Source: Bacteroidota bacterium (lineage in GTDB: Bacteria; Bacteroidota; Bacteroidia; Flavobacteriales; Weeksellaceae). From it: 31,907 bases of DNA. The notes under the pieces are model-generated. The model was not told the origin of the DNA. It saw only the letters and a list, made by a program, of their open reading frames with translations, and ran no database searches. The stretch lies in the NCBI GenBank assembly GCA_018266965.1, contig JAFDZJ010000070.1:1-31907 (forward strand), written 5' to 3'. Numbering within the stretch: position 1 is the stretch's first letter; every line of letters begins with the position of its first letter. This document shows positions 16,014 through 24,371 of this stretch, in pieces. A program made the position numbers and the translations under genes.

Positions 16014-16844
16014 TTGAAACCTTCTATTTTTATAATATATTTCCTCTTAAACATCAATTACTATTATTCCCAAAACATTAGGGTATTTTATAATTTGGAT
16101 TATAATCCAAGCAATTAACAAGAAACTAGGGCTACAACTATCGATGTACTAACTATTTCAAAAGACAGTTTGGTTTTCCAATCCATTGAAAGTCTGAAAA
16201 GAGATTCTTTGGCAAATGTAATTTTGCAAAGCACTAAAATTTTTGCAACAGAGAATTTCTCTAATTTGATTTCAAAAAAAAACGATTTTGATTATAAGAT
16301 AATAAAGACTAAAAAATCTTTAGTCTATAAAGAAATCATAGCCAACCAAACCTATTGTTACAACGAAACACCTGCTATTGATTGGGTAATAACTTCGGAA
16401 AAAGTAAAGGTTGATGAGTTTAATTGTCAAAAAGCCTACGGATATTTTGGAGGCAGGAAATGGTATGCCTTTTTTGATGTGGACAATCCTTTGCAAGTTA
16501 CACCCTACAAATTCTATGGACTCCCTGGTTTGGTTACAATGGTCTATGACGAGGCTAATATTTTTAATTGGAAACTAATAGGAATTAGTAAAAATGAAAA
16601 CTTTCGGTTGACCGAAAAAAACTATATGGAAACACAAGGTTTTCCAACGGTAAAAGTAGATAAAATCAAATTTCAAAAGATTTTGCGAAACTTTGTTAAT
16701 AATCCATACGGAAATATAAGTGAGGTATTTCCGTATGAAGATAAGAATTCTGCTTTTATGAGAAACTTATTGGAAAGTGAAAAAAAAGAAAAAGACCTTT
16801 ACAAAAATAAAAATTATTTAGAGAAAGTTTTGTTAGAGAAATAA
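16014..16844 (+). pseudogene. Second GLPGLI gene, broken by an in-frame TAA
   Basis: The frame from TTG 16014 gives a plausible signal peptide (KPSIFIIYFLLNINYYYSQ) and the mature start NIRVFYNLDYNPSN, then meets TAA at 16116-16118 and continues in the same frame to 16844 with no other stop. The second part has the family motif YKFYGLPGLV and FNCQKAYGYFGGRKWYAFF, parallel to the intact neighbour. The only internal start options (TTG 16170) would give a protein with no signal peptide, which makes no sense for an exported family. The first codon is TTG where ATG is expected. I read it as a recent pseudogene with one nonsense change and possibly a start-codon change. Confidence 0.75.
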
Positions 16845-16989
16845 GGCGAATTTTATTTTGATGTACTGGACTATAAAAATGAAATAAAAAAAGTCTATAT
16901 TTCTTGTGTAGTTATTGTGTCGAATTGCTTTTTTAATTTCACAATTAAACTTTCGTCTATCGCATTTGTTTGATATTGATGATATTTCA

Positions 16990-17410
16990 AATCTTGTTCT
17001 TTTGCCTTGAAGCAAAAGAACCAAAAGTTCAAGACTTGGAATCAGAAGCTAAAAAATAAAATAAAAATAAAAAATTTCCAAACTCGCCCCATCGATTTGT
17101 CCGTCGCTTGCTCAAACACTGAAAATTTGCTTCAGTAATTTTTTTCAAAGAAATCGGCGAAACTTCGTTTTCTTAACGCTTCTACTTCCGAAGTCCTTTA
17201 AAATACCTTGAAACTTTTAATCATTTTTAAATTTTGATTGAGATAACCCAGCACATCAAAATAAAACTTGCCCTAAGAGAGCTGGAAAAGCTACCCGTTT
17301 CAAAAATTTTACTATATTTCAAGTGTAGTACTCGCATCAATAGTAGTGCTTAAAAATTCCGTCTGCCTCAATCCATCAAACAGCTGACACATCAAATGAG
17401 ATTTTAGTAT
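16990..17410. repeat. Probable dispersed intergenic repeat of flavobacteria
   Basis: This part of an 850-bp gene-free stretch has no long ORF on either strand, yet a different base texture with stretches of higher GC (CTCGCCCCATCGATTTGTCC, GAGAGCTGGAAAAGCTACCC). It opens with the perfect inverted repeat at 16996-17021. From memory, closely similar blocks ('CTTTTG..TTGAA.CAAAAGAACCAAAA.TTCAAGACTT') recur between genes in Chryseobacterium-like genomes. No transposase or terminal repeats are visible, so the type of element and its exact limits are uncertain. Confidence 0.5.
16996..17021. repeat. Perfect 10-bp inverted repeat at the edge of the dispersed repeat
   Basis: GTTCTTTTGC (16996-17005), loop CTTGAA, GCAAAAGAAC (17012-17021). 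There is no T-run after it on either strand, so it is not a usual terminator; a REP-like element or the end of the dispersed repeat is more likely. Confidence 0.7.
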
Positions 17411-17645
17411 CAAAAAAATAGATAACTTTTTTGGTTTATTAAGAATACAAAAAATTACCCACTTTTTAGACAACCAACCTTAAAAAAAATAATATAACTT
17501 TTGATAAATAAAGTCTTAAGTTATGGGTGTATTTTATTACCCACTTCTATCATCACGACAGGTATTCTATCTCATAGAAAAAACTGTATAAATATTTTTT
17601 CAACATACTGAATATCAGTTTTTTGAAAAAAAATTAAAAACAAGT

Positions 17646-17674
17646 TTGTTGATTGTCAATATTTTGTAATTTTG
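17646..17674 (+). promoter_or_regulatory. Promoter of the AraC-family gene
   Basis: TTG at 17646-17648, an 18-base spacer, and TAATTTTG at 17667-17674 give a complete Bacteroidota promoter. Transcription should start near 17680, about 18 bases before the ATG at 17698. This supports 17698 as the real start, because a TTG start at 17653 would lie inside the promoter. Confidence 0.65.
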
Positions 17675-17697
17675 TTATAACTAAAAACCACAAATGT

Positions 17698-18471
17698 ATG
17701 TTTCTACCTCATCCACTCTTATCGCCTTACATAGAGTTGTACCTCTATTCGCAGATGGATTCTTTGGAAATGGATTTGATTCCCAGAGGAAACAACCAAC
17801 TTTTTTTTCTACTTAATGAACAGCATACTGCAACGGATATTTCTACTAATTCTTCGTACAAAGCAAGATTTTTTTTATCCAGTCCAGGCACAAGGCATTA
17901 CCGATTAATTTGTAGTGAAAAATTGAGTTGTGTAGGTATAATTTTCAAACCTTTTGGAGCATACAGACTCTTGGGAATACCTCAAAATCTTTTGGTTGAT
18001 GATTTTACCGATATGGAAATAATTTTCCCATCTTCTATTAAAGAATTGAAACACAAGATGGAAGACAACATTCATCATCCTGAAAAAATATTACAAATAT
18101 TAGAAGATTGGCTGTTGAAACAATTGATGAATCTTTCCAAAATAGATGTCAATTCTATTTCTTTTGCTTGTCAAAACATCTGTAACAACAAAGGAATCCT
18201 TCCAATTTCTGAACTTTCCAAAACCATGCTCCTCTCCAAAAGGACTATCGAAAACAATTTTCTTCAGCAGATTGGTATATCTCCCAAAATGTACAGCAGA
18301 ATTACAAGATTTCACAATTCCATAGGTGCATTGCAATCCAAAGAAGATATACAGGAAATTTGTTTTCAAATGAATTTTTTCGACCAGTCGCACTTTATTA
18401 AAGAGTTCAAGCATTTTAGTGGATATACTCCTACCAAATTCTTCAACAGAAAACGGGATTTGGCAGACTAA
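17698..18471 (+). CDS. AraC-family transcriptional regulator
   Basis: 257 aa from ATG 17698. The N-terminal half (about 1-120, with LIPRGNNQLFFLLN and CVGIIFKPFGAYRLLGIP) resembles the ligand/sensing part of AraC proteins with a DUF6597-like domain. The C-terminal 95 residues are the AraC DNA-binding domain with two helix-turn-helices: ISELSKTMLLSKRTIENNF, then ICFQMNFFDQSHFIKEFKHFSGYTPTKF. It lies 88 bp before a run of four genes for exported proteins on the same strand, so it may control them; this is inference. Ligand unknown. No signal peptide or membrane segment. Confidence 0.88.
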   Translation: MFLPHPLLSPYIELYLYSQMDSLEMDLIPRGNNQLFFLLNEQHTATDISTNSSYKARFFLSSPGTRHYRLICSEKLSCVGIIFKPFGAYRLLGIPQNLLVDDFTDMEIIFPSSIKELKHKMEDNIHHPEKILQILEDWLLKQLMNLSKIDVNSISFACQNICNNKGILPISELSKTMLLSKRTIENNFLQQIGISPKMYSRITRFHNSIGALQSKEDIQEICFQMNFFDQSHFIKEFKHFSGYTPTKFFNRKRDLAD

Positions 18472-18559
18472 AATTCTTTTTGCGTTTTTTTACTATTTTT
18501 CAAATATTCATCAATTTAATTTTGACGAAACATTTTTTATTTATTTCAAATAAAAACTC

Positions 18560-19273
18560 ATGATGAAATTTAGGATGAAAAACACAATTGTACTTTTAGC
18601 TGTTGTTCTATCGTTTTCTCTCCAAGGTCAAAACCGATGGTTTAGTGTTTACAATGATAGTATTGCATTGGTAAAAGATGCCGAACTCATTTCACAAAAA
18701 TTTTCCGGAAAAATCAAAAATGCCAATCCTACCATAAAAACAGAGCATTGGAAAATAATAAGAAATACCACACCTTATCTAATATATTTGGACATCAACA
18801 AAAAAACGGTAAACCTCCCTTTTTGGCAAGAAGTAATTCCCGAGCAAAAAGAATTTTTCCGAAAAGTTTCCGGGGGAGAACTACAAGGTAAAGAGGTTTT
18901 CGGATTGTTTTTTAACGGATTCTATCTCGTACACGAGTTGGGACATGGTTTGGCTGAAAGTACAGGTAAAAAATTTGACAACGCCTTTGACAGTGAGTAT
19001 GATGCCAATACAATTGCTGTTTTGTATTGGCGGACAACTAAACATAAAAATTCATTGAAAAAATGTTATCGCTATGCCAAAAAAATGATTTCCCAACTGA
19101 CAAATCCTGTTCCCGCCAACGAAGATTACAAAAAATACATCACCGACCATTATGAAGAAATAACCTCCGACCCATACCAATACGGATATATTCAATTCAG
19201 TCAATTTGTGGAGATTTACCAAAAAACAAAAAACATCAATTTTGAAACATTCATCAAAAATTACAAAAAATGA
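18560..19273 (+). CDS. Secreted HExxH zinc-metallopeptidase-like protein
   Basis: 237 aa with an N-terminal signal peptide (TIVLLAVVLSFSLQGQ, about 9-24). LVHELGHGL carries HELGH (H125-H129), the zinc-binding HExxH motif; E146 in SEYDANTIAV, in a following helix, is a candidate third ligand. That pattern is peptidase-like, but I do not recognise a named family and substrates are unknown. Two more start codons follow (18563, 18575); each keeps the signal peptide. TAATTTTG at 18517-18524 could be a -7 element. The stop codon overlaps the next gene's ATG (ATGA), so the two are translationally coupled. Confidence 0.75.
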   Translation: MMKFRMKNTIVLLAVVLSFSLQGQNRWFSVYNDSIALVKDAELISQKFSGKIKNANPTIKTEHWKIIRNTTPYLIYLDINKKTVNLPFWQEVIPEQKEFFRKVSGGELQGKEVFGLFFNGFYLVHELGHGLAESTGKKFDNAFDSEYDANTIAVLYWRTTKHKNSLKKCYRYAKKMISQLTNPVPANEDYKKYITDHYEEITSDPYQYGYIQFSQFVEIYQKTKNINFETFIKNYKK

Positions 19274-20805
19274 AAACAAAAATACATTTCATTCTTAGCT
19301 TGCTTGTTGTCTCAACAATTCCATCGTTTGCACAAACGCTTTCGTTGGTAAAAGACATCAATCCATCGGGAAACTCCAATCCTTATTATCTTCAAAATTT
19401 TCAAAACAAAATGTATTTTGTTGCCAATCCTGGTACAGGGTACAAACTATATTCTTCCGATGGAACAACCGTTGGCACTCAAATGGTGGGACCTACTAAC
19501 GGTTCGGGAAACCTCTATCCTATGATTTCCTATAATAACTTTTTTTATTTCAATTATGACGATGGTATTTCCGGTGCCGAACTTTGGAAAAGCGATGGTA
19601 CAACTGCAGGAACAGTTTTGGTAAAGGATATTGTTCCCGGTTCTGGAAACTCTTCGCCACGATATATTACCGGTGCTAATGGAAAAGTATTTTTTGTTAC
19701 CAATTCTCCTAATAATGGTATTTGGGTTTCCGATGGGACTTCTTCAGGAACACAACAATTAATAAGTTCCGTTATTGTTGATGGTTTCAATAACCGTGAT
19801 TATTTACCTTCCTACAACGGGAGTGTTTATTTTTCCGGCAACAATGGTGCGTTGGGACTATGGAAAAGCGATGGAACTGCCAGTGGCACTCAACTACTAA
19901 AAAACCTTTGGGTAAACAGCTACCTCGATGGATATGCCATCTATAATGGAGAAATGTATTTTCCGGGAAATGATACTACTGGCACCGAGCTTTGGAAAAC
20001 CAACGGAACAACTGCCGGAACAGTTTTGGTAAAAAATATTAATCCAACATCGGGATCGGATCCGGAAAAATTTCTCATCAGTAACAATAAAATATTTTTC
20101 GTTGCTAATGATGGTACTAATGGAAAAGAATTATGGATTTCCGATGGCACAACAGCCGGAACAGTGATGGTAAAAGACATTACACCGGGAAGCTCAAATT
20201 CCGAAATACAAAGTCTGGTGGAATACAACGGACTGGTCTATTTTTTCATATACAACAATGGTAATAGGCAAATGTACCAATCCGATGGAACTGCTGCAGG
20301 AACTGTTTTCATAAAAAGTATTCCTTTCAATACAGTGCCATACACCTTTGTTTTTGGTAATAAATTATTTTTCTTGGCAAAGAGCTTGGGTAGTTCTTAT
20401 CTATTTATGAGTGATGGTACAGCAAACGGTACTTTGCAAATTGCTCCCAATATCAGCTCCGAAGACTATAGCAATTTACAATTTACCAACTTCAATTCTA
20501 ATTTGTATTTACCATGCTACAACGGAAATACAGGTGTTGAACTCAACAAATTAACATTTTCTAATCTGTCCATTTCTGAAAGTGATTTAAAGGATTTCAA
20601 AATCTATCCCAATCCATCTTCGGACGGTGTATTTCATTTGGACAAATTAGGAAAAATTACCCAATTAGAAGTATATGATTTATTAGGAAGAAAAGTACCC
20701 TTCAAAATTAATAATTCACAATTAACCATCTCCGACAAAGGACTTTTCTTATTAAACATACAAACAAATACAACCAAAGAAACCATAAAAATTTTAGTTA
20801 AATAA
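19270..20805 (+). CDS. T9SS-exported protein with about eight ELWxSDGTxxGT repeats
   Basis: 511 aa. Signal peptide (about 1-22), then about eight repeats of some 45-50 residues with cores such as ELWKSDGTTAGTVLVKDI, GLWKSDGTASGTQLLKNL and ELWISDGTTAGTVMVKDI; the spacing suggests a beta-propeller-like fold. The last 75 residues (FKIYPNPSSDGVFHLDKLGK, ending ETIKILVK) are a type A T9SS sorting domain, so the protein is carried through the type IX system and its tail is removed or used for surface attachment. It shares ATGA with the upstream metallopeptidase-like gene, suggesting that they act together. No catalytic motif seen. Confidence 0.85.
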   Translation: MKTKIHFILSLLVVSTIPSFAQTLSLVKDINPSGNSNPYYLQNFQNKMYFVANPGTGYKLYSSDGTTVGTQMVGPTNGSGNLYPMISYNNFFYFNYDDGISGAELWKSDGTTAGTVLVKDIVPGSGNSSPRYITGANGKVFFVTNSPNNGIWVSDGTSSGTQQLISSVIVDGFNNRDYLPSYNGSVYFSGNNGALGLWKSDGTASGTQLLKNLWVNSYLDGYAIYNGEMYFPGNDTTGTELWKTNGTTAGTVLVKNINPTSGSDPEKFLISNNKIFFVANDGTNGKELWISDGTTAGTVMVKDITPGSSNSEIQSLVEYNGLVYFFIYNNGNRQMYQSDGTAAGTVFIKSIPFNTVPYTFVFGNKLFFLAKSLGSSYLFMSDGTANGTLQIAPNISSEDYSNLQFTNFNSNLYLPCYNGNTGVELNKLTFSNLSISESDLKDFKIYPNPSSDGVFHLDKLGKITQLEVYDLLGRKVPFKINNSQLTISDKGLFLLNIQTNTTKETIKILVK

Positions 20806-20818
20806 AAAATCAAATCTC

Positions 20819-21787
20819 ATGAAAAAAACAATTCTTTTTTTGCTGTTAATTATTGGTATTAACAGCTTTGCACAGACTCCTGAAAAATTGAGTTATCAGT
20901 CTGTAATGCGAAATCCTTCCGGAGCATTGCTTGCCAATCAATCTGTTGGATTTAAGTTTTCTATTATCGAACCCAATAATGGCAACTTGGTTGTATTTAC
21001 AGAATTACAAACGGTAACTACCAACCAAAACGGTTTGGCGACATTGGAAATTGGAAGTGTTGCAGGTAATCTTTCTAATGTAGATTGGTCAATAGGCCCA
21101 CATCTTTTGAAAGTAGAAGTAGATCCTACTGGCGGAACCAATTATACTATTTCATCGACTACACAACTACTAAGTGTTCCTTATGCTTTGCAGGCAAAAA
21201 GAGTAGAGAATATTAGTGGGACTTCAGGTACACTTCCGATTTTTGGAACTGGAAATTCATTAACCAATTCGCCTTTGTCAATTAATACTTATAATAATTC
21301 TCTGAATTTAACAACTCTTACACCTTATATGCAATTTTCTAAAACGGTAGGTAACAGTAGGTTATACATAGGATATAGCAATGTGATTTCAGGTGGGTTA
21401 ATAGGAACTATTTTTAATGAAGATTTAACATTTATGACAAATGGTCTCAACAGACTAACCATGTATGGAAATGGTAAAATAAGCGTGAATACGCCGATGC
21501 AATTTGGTAGTGGAAGATATGTAAGTAATATGCAATTTTCCACAGTACATATTGGTTCTGCTCCTTCCAATGGAAAACAAATAACCGTTACATTTAGCAA
21601 TGCTATGCCTAATACCAATTATCATGTATCATTGACCCAAGTAAATTCCAATGCTTCAGATTTTTTTTCCTATCAAGTGCTAAACAAAACGACAGCAGGT
21701 TTTGATGTGATGGTGATAAGGAGAGATCAAAATTCCGGTTGGGGACAAGATTTGCAGTTTGATTGGGTAGCCATTTGTGGAGAGTAA
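20819..21787 (+). CDS. Exported tail-fibre-like protein
   Basis: 322 aa with a signal peptide (FLLLIIGINSFAQ, cleavage near residue 19). Residues about 20-125 (KLSYQSVMRNPSGALLANQS, LQTVTTNQNGLATLEIG, STTQLLSVPYALQAK) match a widespread N-terminal module of Bacteroidota exported proteins that often carry fibre-like C-termini. The C-terminal 80 residues (KQITVTFSNAMPNTNYHVSL, then WGQDLQFDWVAICGE) look like a small beta-sandwich of the kind found at fibre tips. No T9SS tail of its own. It is 13 bp after the propeller gene and 18 bp before the next, so it is part of the same transcript. Confidence 0.7.
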   Translation: MKKTILFLLLIIGINSFAQTPEKLSYQSVMRNPSGALLANQSVGFKFSIIEPNNGNLVVFTELQTVTTNQNGLATLEIGSVAGNLSNVDWSIGPHLLKVEVDPTGGTNYTISSTTQLLSVPYALQAKRVENISGTSGTLPIFGTGNSLTNSPLSINTYNNSLNLTTLTPYMQFSKTVGNSRLYIGYSNVISGGLIGTIFNEDLTFMTNGLNRLTMYGNGKISVNTPMQFGSGRYVSNMQFSTVHIGSAPSNGKQITVTFSNAMPNTNYHVSLTQVNSNASDFFSYQVLNKTTAGFDVMVIRRDQNSGWGQDLQFDWVAICGE

Positions 21788-21805
21788 TTATAAAAATTTA
21801 TCCTC

Positions 21806-22246
21806 ATGAAAATTTTATTATCGCTTTTATTAGCTCCCACAGTGTTTTTTGCTCAACAATCTATCAATGCTACAGGAGGAAATGCTAGTTCTTCTACCGG
21901 AAGTTTTTCCTATTCGGTTGGGCAGATGGTTTATATTCCATTTTCCGGAACCAATGGCTTTGTGAATCCCGGTGTACAATATAATTTTAATTCATCATCA
22001 TTACTTGTTGAAGATGAAATTAAATCCTCATCAATACTCATATATCCCAATCCTACAAAAGATGTTCTCAATTTTTCGGAGGAAGTTTCAGACATAAAAA
22101 TTATAGATGTTTCAGGGAAAATTGTGTTGAATTATTCATCAGCAAAAAAAATATTGAATCTTGCATTTTTACCTAATGGAATATTTTTATTAACCGCAAA
22201 AACCAAGCGTGGAGAAAAGATAACACATAAAATTATTAAAGAATAA
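21806..22246 (+). CDS. Small T9SS sorting-domain protein
   Basis: 146 aa. Signal peptide (LLSLLLAPTVFFAQ), then a short module QQSINATGGNASSSTGSFSY-SVGQMVY and GTNGFVNPGVQYNF (about 17-65), then a type A T9SS sorting domain from about residue 75 (ILIYPNPTKDVLNFSE, ending KITHKIIKE). Proteins of this layout commonly follow tail-fibre-like genes in flavobacteria as I recall, so it may anchor or accompany its upstream neighbour at the surface. Last gene of the exported cassette. Confidence 0.8.
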   Translation: MKILLSLLLAPTVFFAQQSINATGGNASSSTGSFSYSVGQMVYIPFSGTNGFVNPGVQYNFNSSSLLVEDEIKSSSILIYPNPTKDVLNFSEEVSDIKIIDVSGKIVLNYSSAKKILNLAFLPNGIFLLTAKTKRGEKITHKIIKE

Positions 22247-22312
22247 TTAATTTATTCATCAGTAGGGCAAATAGAATTTTATTTTGTCTAATTTTGAATA
22301 AATTTAACACAA

Positions 22313-23650
22313 ATGAATGCCAAACTTCCCTTACAGATTAGGAGAAGACAGTATTTAGGTATCTTGGTCTTCGGTATGATTATTTTGATATTCCAATGTA
22401 TCAGGTTGTTTTATTGGGAAAATAATAAAGTTATCATCGATGAAAATTTGGTCTGGACTTCTACAGATAATACCGAAATACCATTACAGATTTTTGAATT
22501 TGACCCCAATGACTTGGACAAAAAACAGTGGTTGGCGTTGGGATTTACAGAAAGACAAGTAGAAACAATTTTGAAATATAAAAATATTGTAGGTGGACAG
22601 TTTACTTCCAAAGCTCAACTAAAAAAATGTTTTGCTATTTCCGAAGAAAAATTCAAGCAATTGGATTCGTATATTTTGCTGCCTGAAACCAAACCTTCCA
22701 AATACCAACCCAATAAAGGGTTTATAAAAAAAGAAATTGTTGTAGTACAGAAATTCAATCCGGACAATTATACCGTAAAAGACTGGGAGAAATTGGGATT
22801 TAGCGAAAAGCAATCTCAAGCAATTTTCAAATACAAACAATACCTAGGAGGTAGTTTTGTGAGTAAAGAAAAGCTAAAAGAATGTTTTATAATTTCCGAA
22901 CAAAATTTCCAAAAACTAGCACCTTTTGTATTGCTGCCAGAGAAAACACCAAATGATTTCCAAAGAAAATACCCATCTAAAGAAAATAAAATTTTTGTGA
23001 AAAAAATTGCTCCTTTCAATCCCAATTCTTTGGACAAAGATGGTTGGGAAGCATTGGGGTTTTCCGAGAAACAAACGCAAATAATTTTGAATTATAGAGA
23101 TAAAATCCTAGGTGGAAATTTTAAAAATACCGACGAAATAAAGAAATGCTTTGTGATTTCGGAAGAAAAATTCAACGAAATATATCCCTATATCCAACTA
23201 TCAATTATTGAAAAGGAAAAACCAAAAACCAATCATCAGGCAGAAACTACAATAAAACCTACCGATTTTTCAAAAGTTGATCTAAATGTAATTTCCTACA
23301 AACAATTGTTGGAGTTTGGGTTTACCGAAAAAGATGCTGCCATGTTGTTGAGTTTTAGAAAAAAATTAGGAGGATTTGTGGACAAACAACAGGTTGTAGA
23401 AACCTTTGAAATCGACAAGGAATTGGCAAACAAACTTATCGCAATTGTAGATTTGGAAAGCAATGGTGTAGCGAAATACAACCTAGTGGAAGCTCCAGAG
23501 GATTGGTTGAAGACCCATCCTTATTTCAAATTTTCTGCGGATAAAATTATCTTTTATAGAATTACTAATCCCGATGAAAAAAAGATTTTAAAATTCCTAA
23601 AACTCAAATCAGAATATGAGCAGAAAATGAGAATGTATATGAAAAATTAA
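22313..23650 (+). CDS. Membrane-anchored protein with four helix-hairpin-helix repeats
   Basis: 445 aa. One N-terminal membrane helix (about 14-31, LGILVFGMIILIFQCIRL), the rest probably periplasmic. Four repeats of about 60 residues begin near 62, 147, 242 and 325, each of the form FDPNDLDKKQWLALGFTERQ, then a hairpin with GG and 'KCFAISEEKF'. This is the ComEA-like helix-hairpin-helix fold that binds DNA backbone non-specifically, so DNA uptake is possible but not shown. TAATTTTG at 22289-22296, 17 bp before the ATG, is a -7 candidate without a clear -33. It converges with truB; the stop codons overlap. Confidence 0.8.
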   Translation: MNAKLPLQIRRRQYLGILVFGMIILIFQCIRLFYWENNKVIIDENLVWTSTDNTEIPLQIFEFDPNDLDKKQWLALGFTERQVETILKYKNIVGGQFTSKAQLKKCFAISEEKFKQLDSYILLPETKPSKYQPNKGFIKKEIVVVQKFNPDNYTVKDWEKLGFSEKQSQAIFKYKQYLGGSFVSKEKLKECFIISEQNFQKLAPFVLLPEKTPNDFQRKYPSKENKIFVKKIAPFNPNSLDKDGWEALGFSEKQTQIILNYRDKILGGNFKNTDEIKKCFVISEEKFNEIYPYIQLSIIEKEKPKTNHQAETTIKPTDFSKVDLNVISYKQLLEFGFTEKDAAMLLSFRKKLGGFVDKQQVVETFEIDKELANKLIAIVDLESNGVAKYNLVEAPEDWLKTHPYFKFSADKIIFYRITNPDEKKILKFLKLKSEYEQKMRMYMKN

Positions 23651-24366
23651 TTTTCTATTGTAGATTGTGTAGAAAATCGGAATTCGTTTTCCAGAAAATC
23701 ATGACTTGCGTTTTCTACATTGTAATCTCCAATCTTTGTTCGTCTCAATTGGGTAAGATAGGCTCCAACACCGATAGATTGTCCGATGTCGTGAGCCAAA
23801 CTTCGGATATAGGTACCTTTGGAACAGCCTACTCGAAATTCGATATAAGGTAAGTCGAACTTAATATCGGTAAGATAATGTATAGTTGTTTTTCTGGATT
23901 TCATCTCTACTTCTTGTCCTTTTCTTGCAAGGTCATAAGCTCTTTTTCCATCTATTTTCAGTGCAGAGAAAATAGGAGGGGTTTGGTCAATTTCTCCAAT
24001 AAAAGATTCTAGTTTTTCTTGTATGAATTTTGTAGAAATATGGTGGAAATCGGTAGGAAGAATTTCCGGTTTTTCGGAATCATAACTTTCTGTTTGTACA
24101 CCAATTTTTATTTGTGCAATATATTCTTTGGGTGCGTCTTGTATTTCTTGAATTTGTTTTGTTGCTTTCCCAACACAGACTATTAATAGTCCTGTAGCTT
24201 TTGGATCGAGAGTTCCGGCATGTCCTACTTTTATTTTTTTTAAATTAAATTCTCTTTTTAATTTCCATTTTATTTTATTCACAGCATTGAAAGAAGTCCA
24301 ATCCAAAGGTTTGTCCACCAATAATATTTGACCAGATTGTAGTTCATCTGCAGAAAACTCCTTCAT
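23647..24366 (-). CDS. truB: tRNA pseudouridine-55 synthase TruB
   Basis: 239 aa. The catalytic Asp is D54 in KVGHAGTLDPKATGLL; ILLVDKPLDWTSFNAVNKIK at the N-terminus and KGTYIRSLAHDIG later are the other TruB blocks. It makes pseudouridine at position 55 in the T-loop of tRNAs. Shorter than the enterobacterial enzyme because the PUA-like C-terminal domain is reduced or missing, as is common in this phylum. It begins 5 bp after the uppP stop, in the ftsX-DUF3098-uppP-truB operon. Confidence 0.95.
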   Translation of the reverse strand: MKEFSADELQSGQILLVDKPLDWTSFNAVNKIKWKLKREFNLKKIKVGHAGTLDPKATGLLIVCVGKATKQIQEIQDAPKEYIAQIKIGVQTESYDSEKPEILPTDFHHISTKFIQEKLESFIGEIDQTPPIFSALKIDGKRAYDLARKGQEVEMKSRKTTIHYLTDIKFDLPYIEFRVGCSKGTYIRSLAHDIGQSIGVGAYLTQLRRTKIGDYNVENASHDFLENEFRFSTQSTIEN

Positions 24367-24371
24367 ACAAA

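Noticed and set aside
17653..17697. TTG start giving a 272-aa AraC protein
   Set aside because: The TTG lies between the promoter elements, and the extra residues do not resemble the family; ATG 17698 fits.
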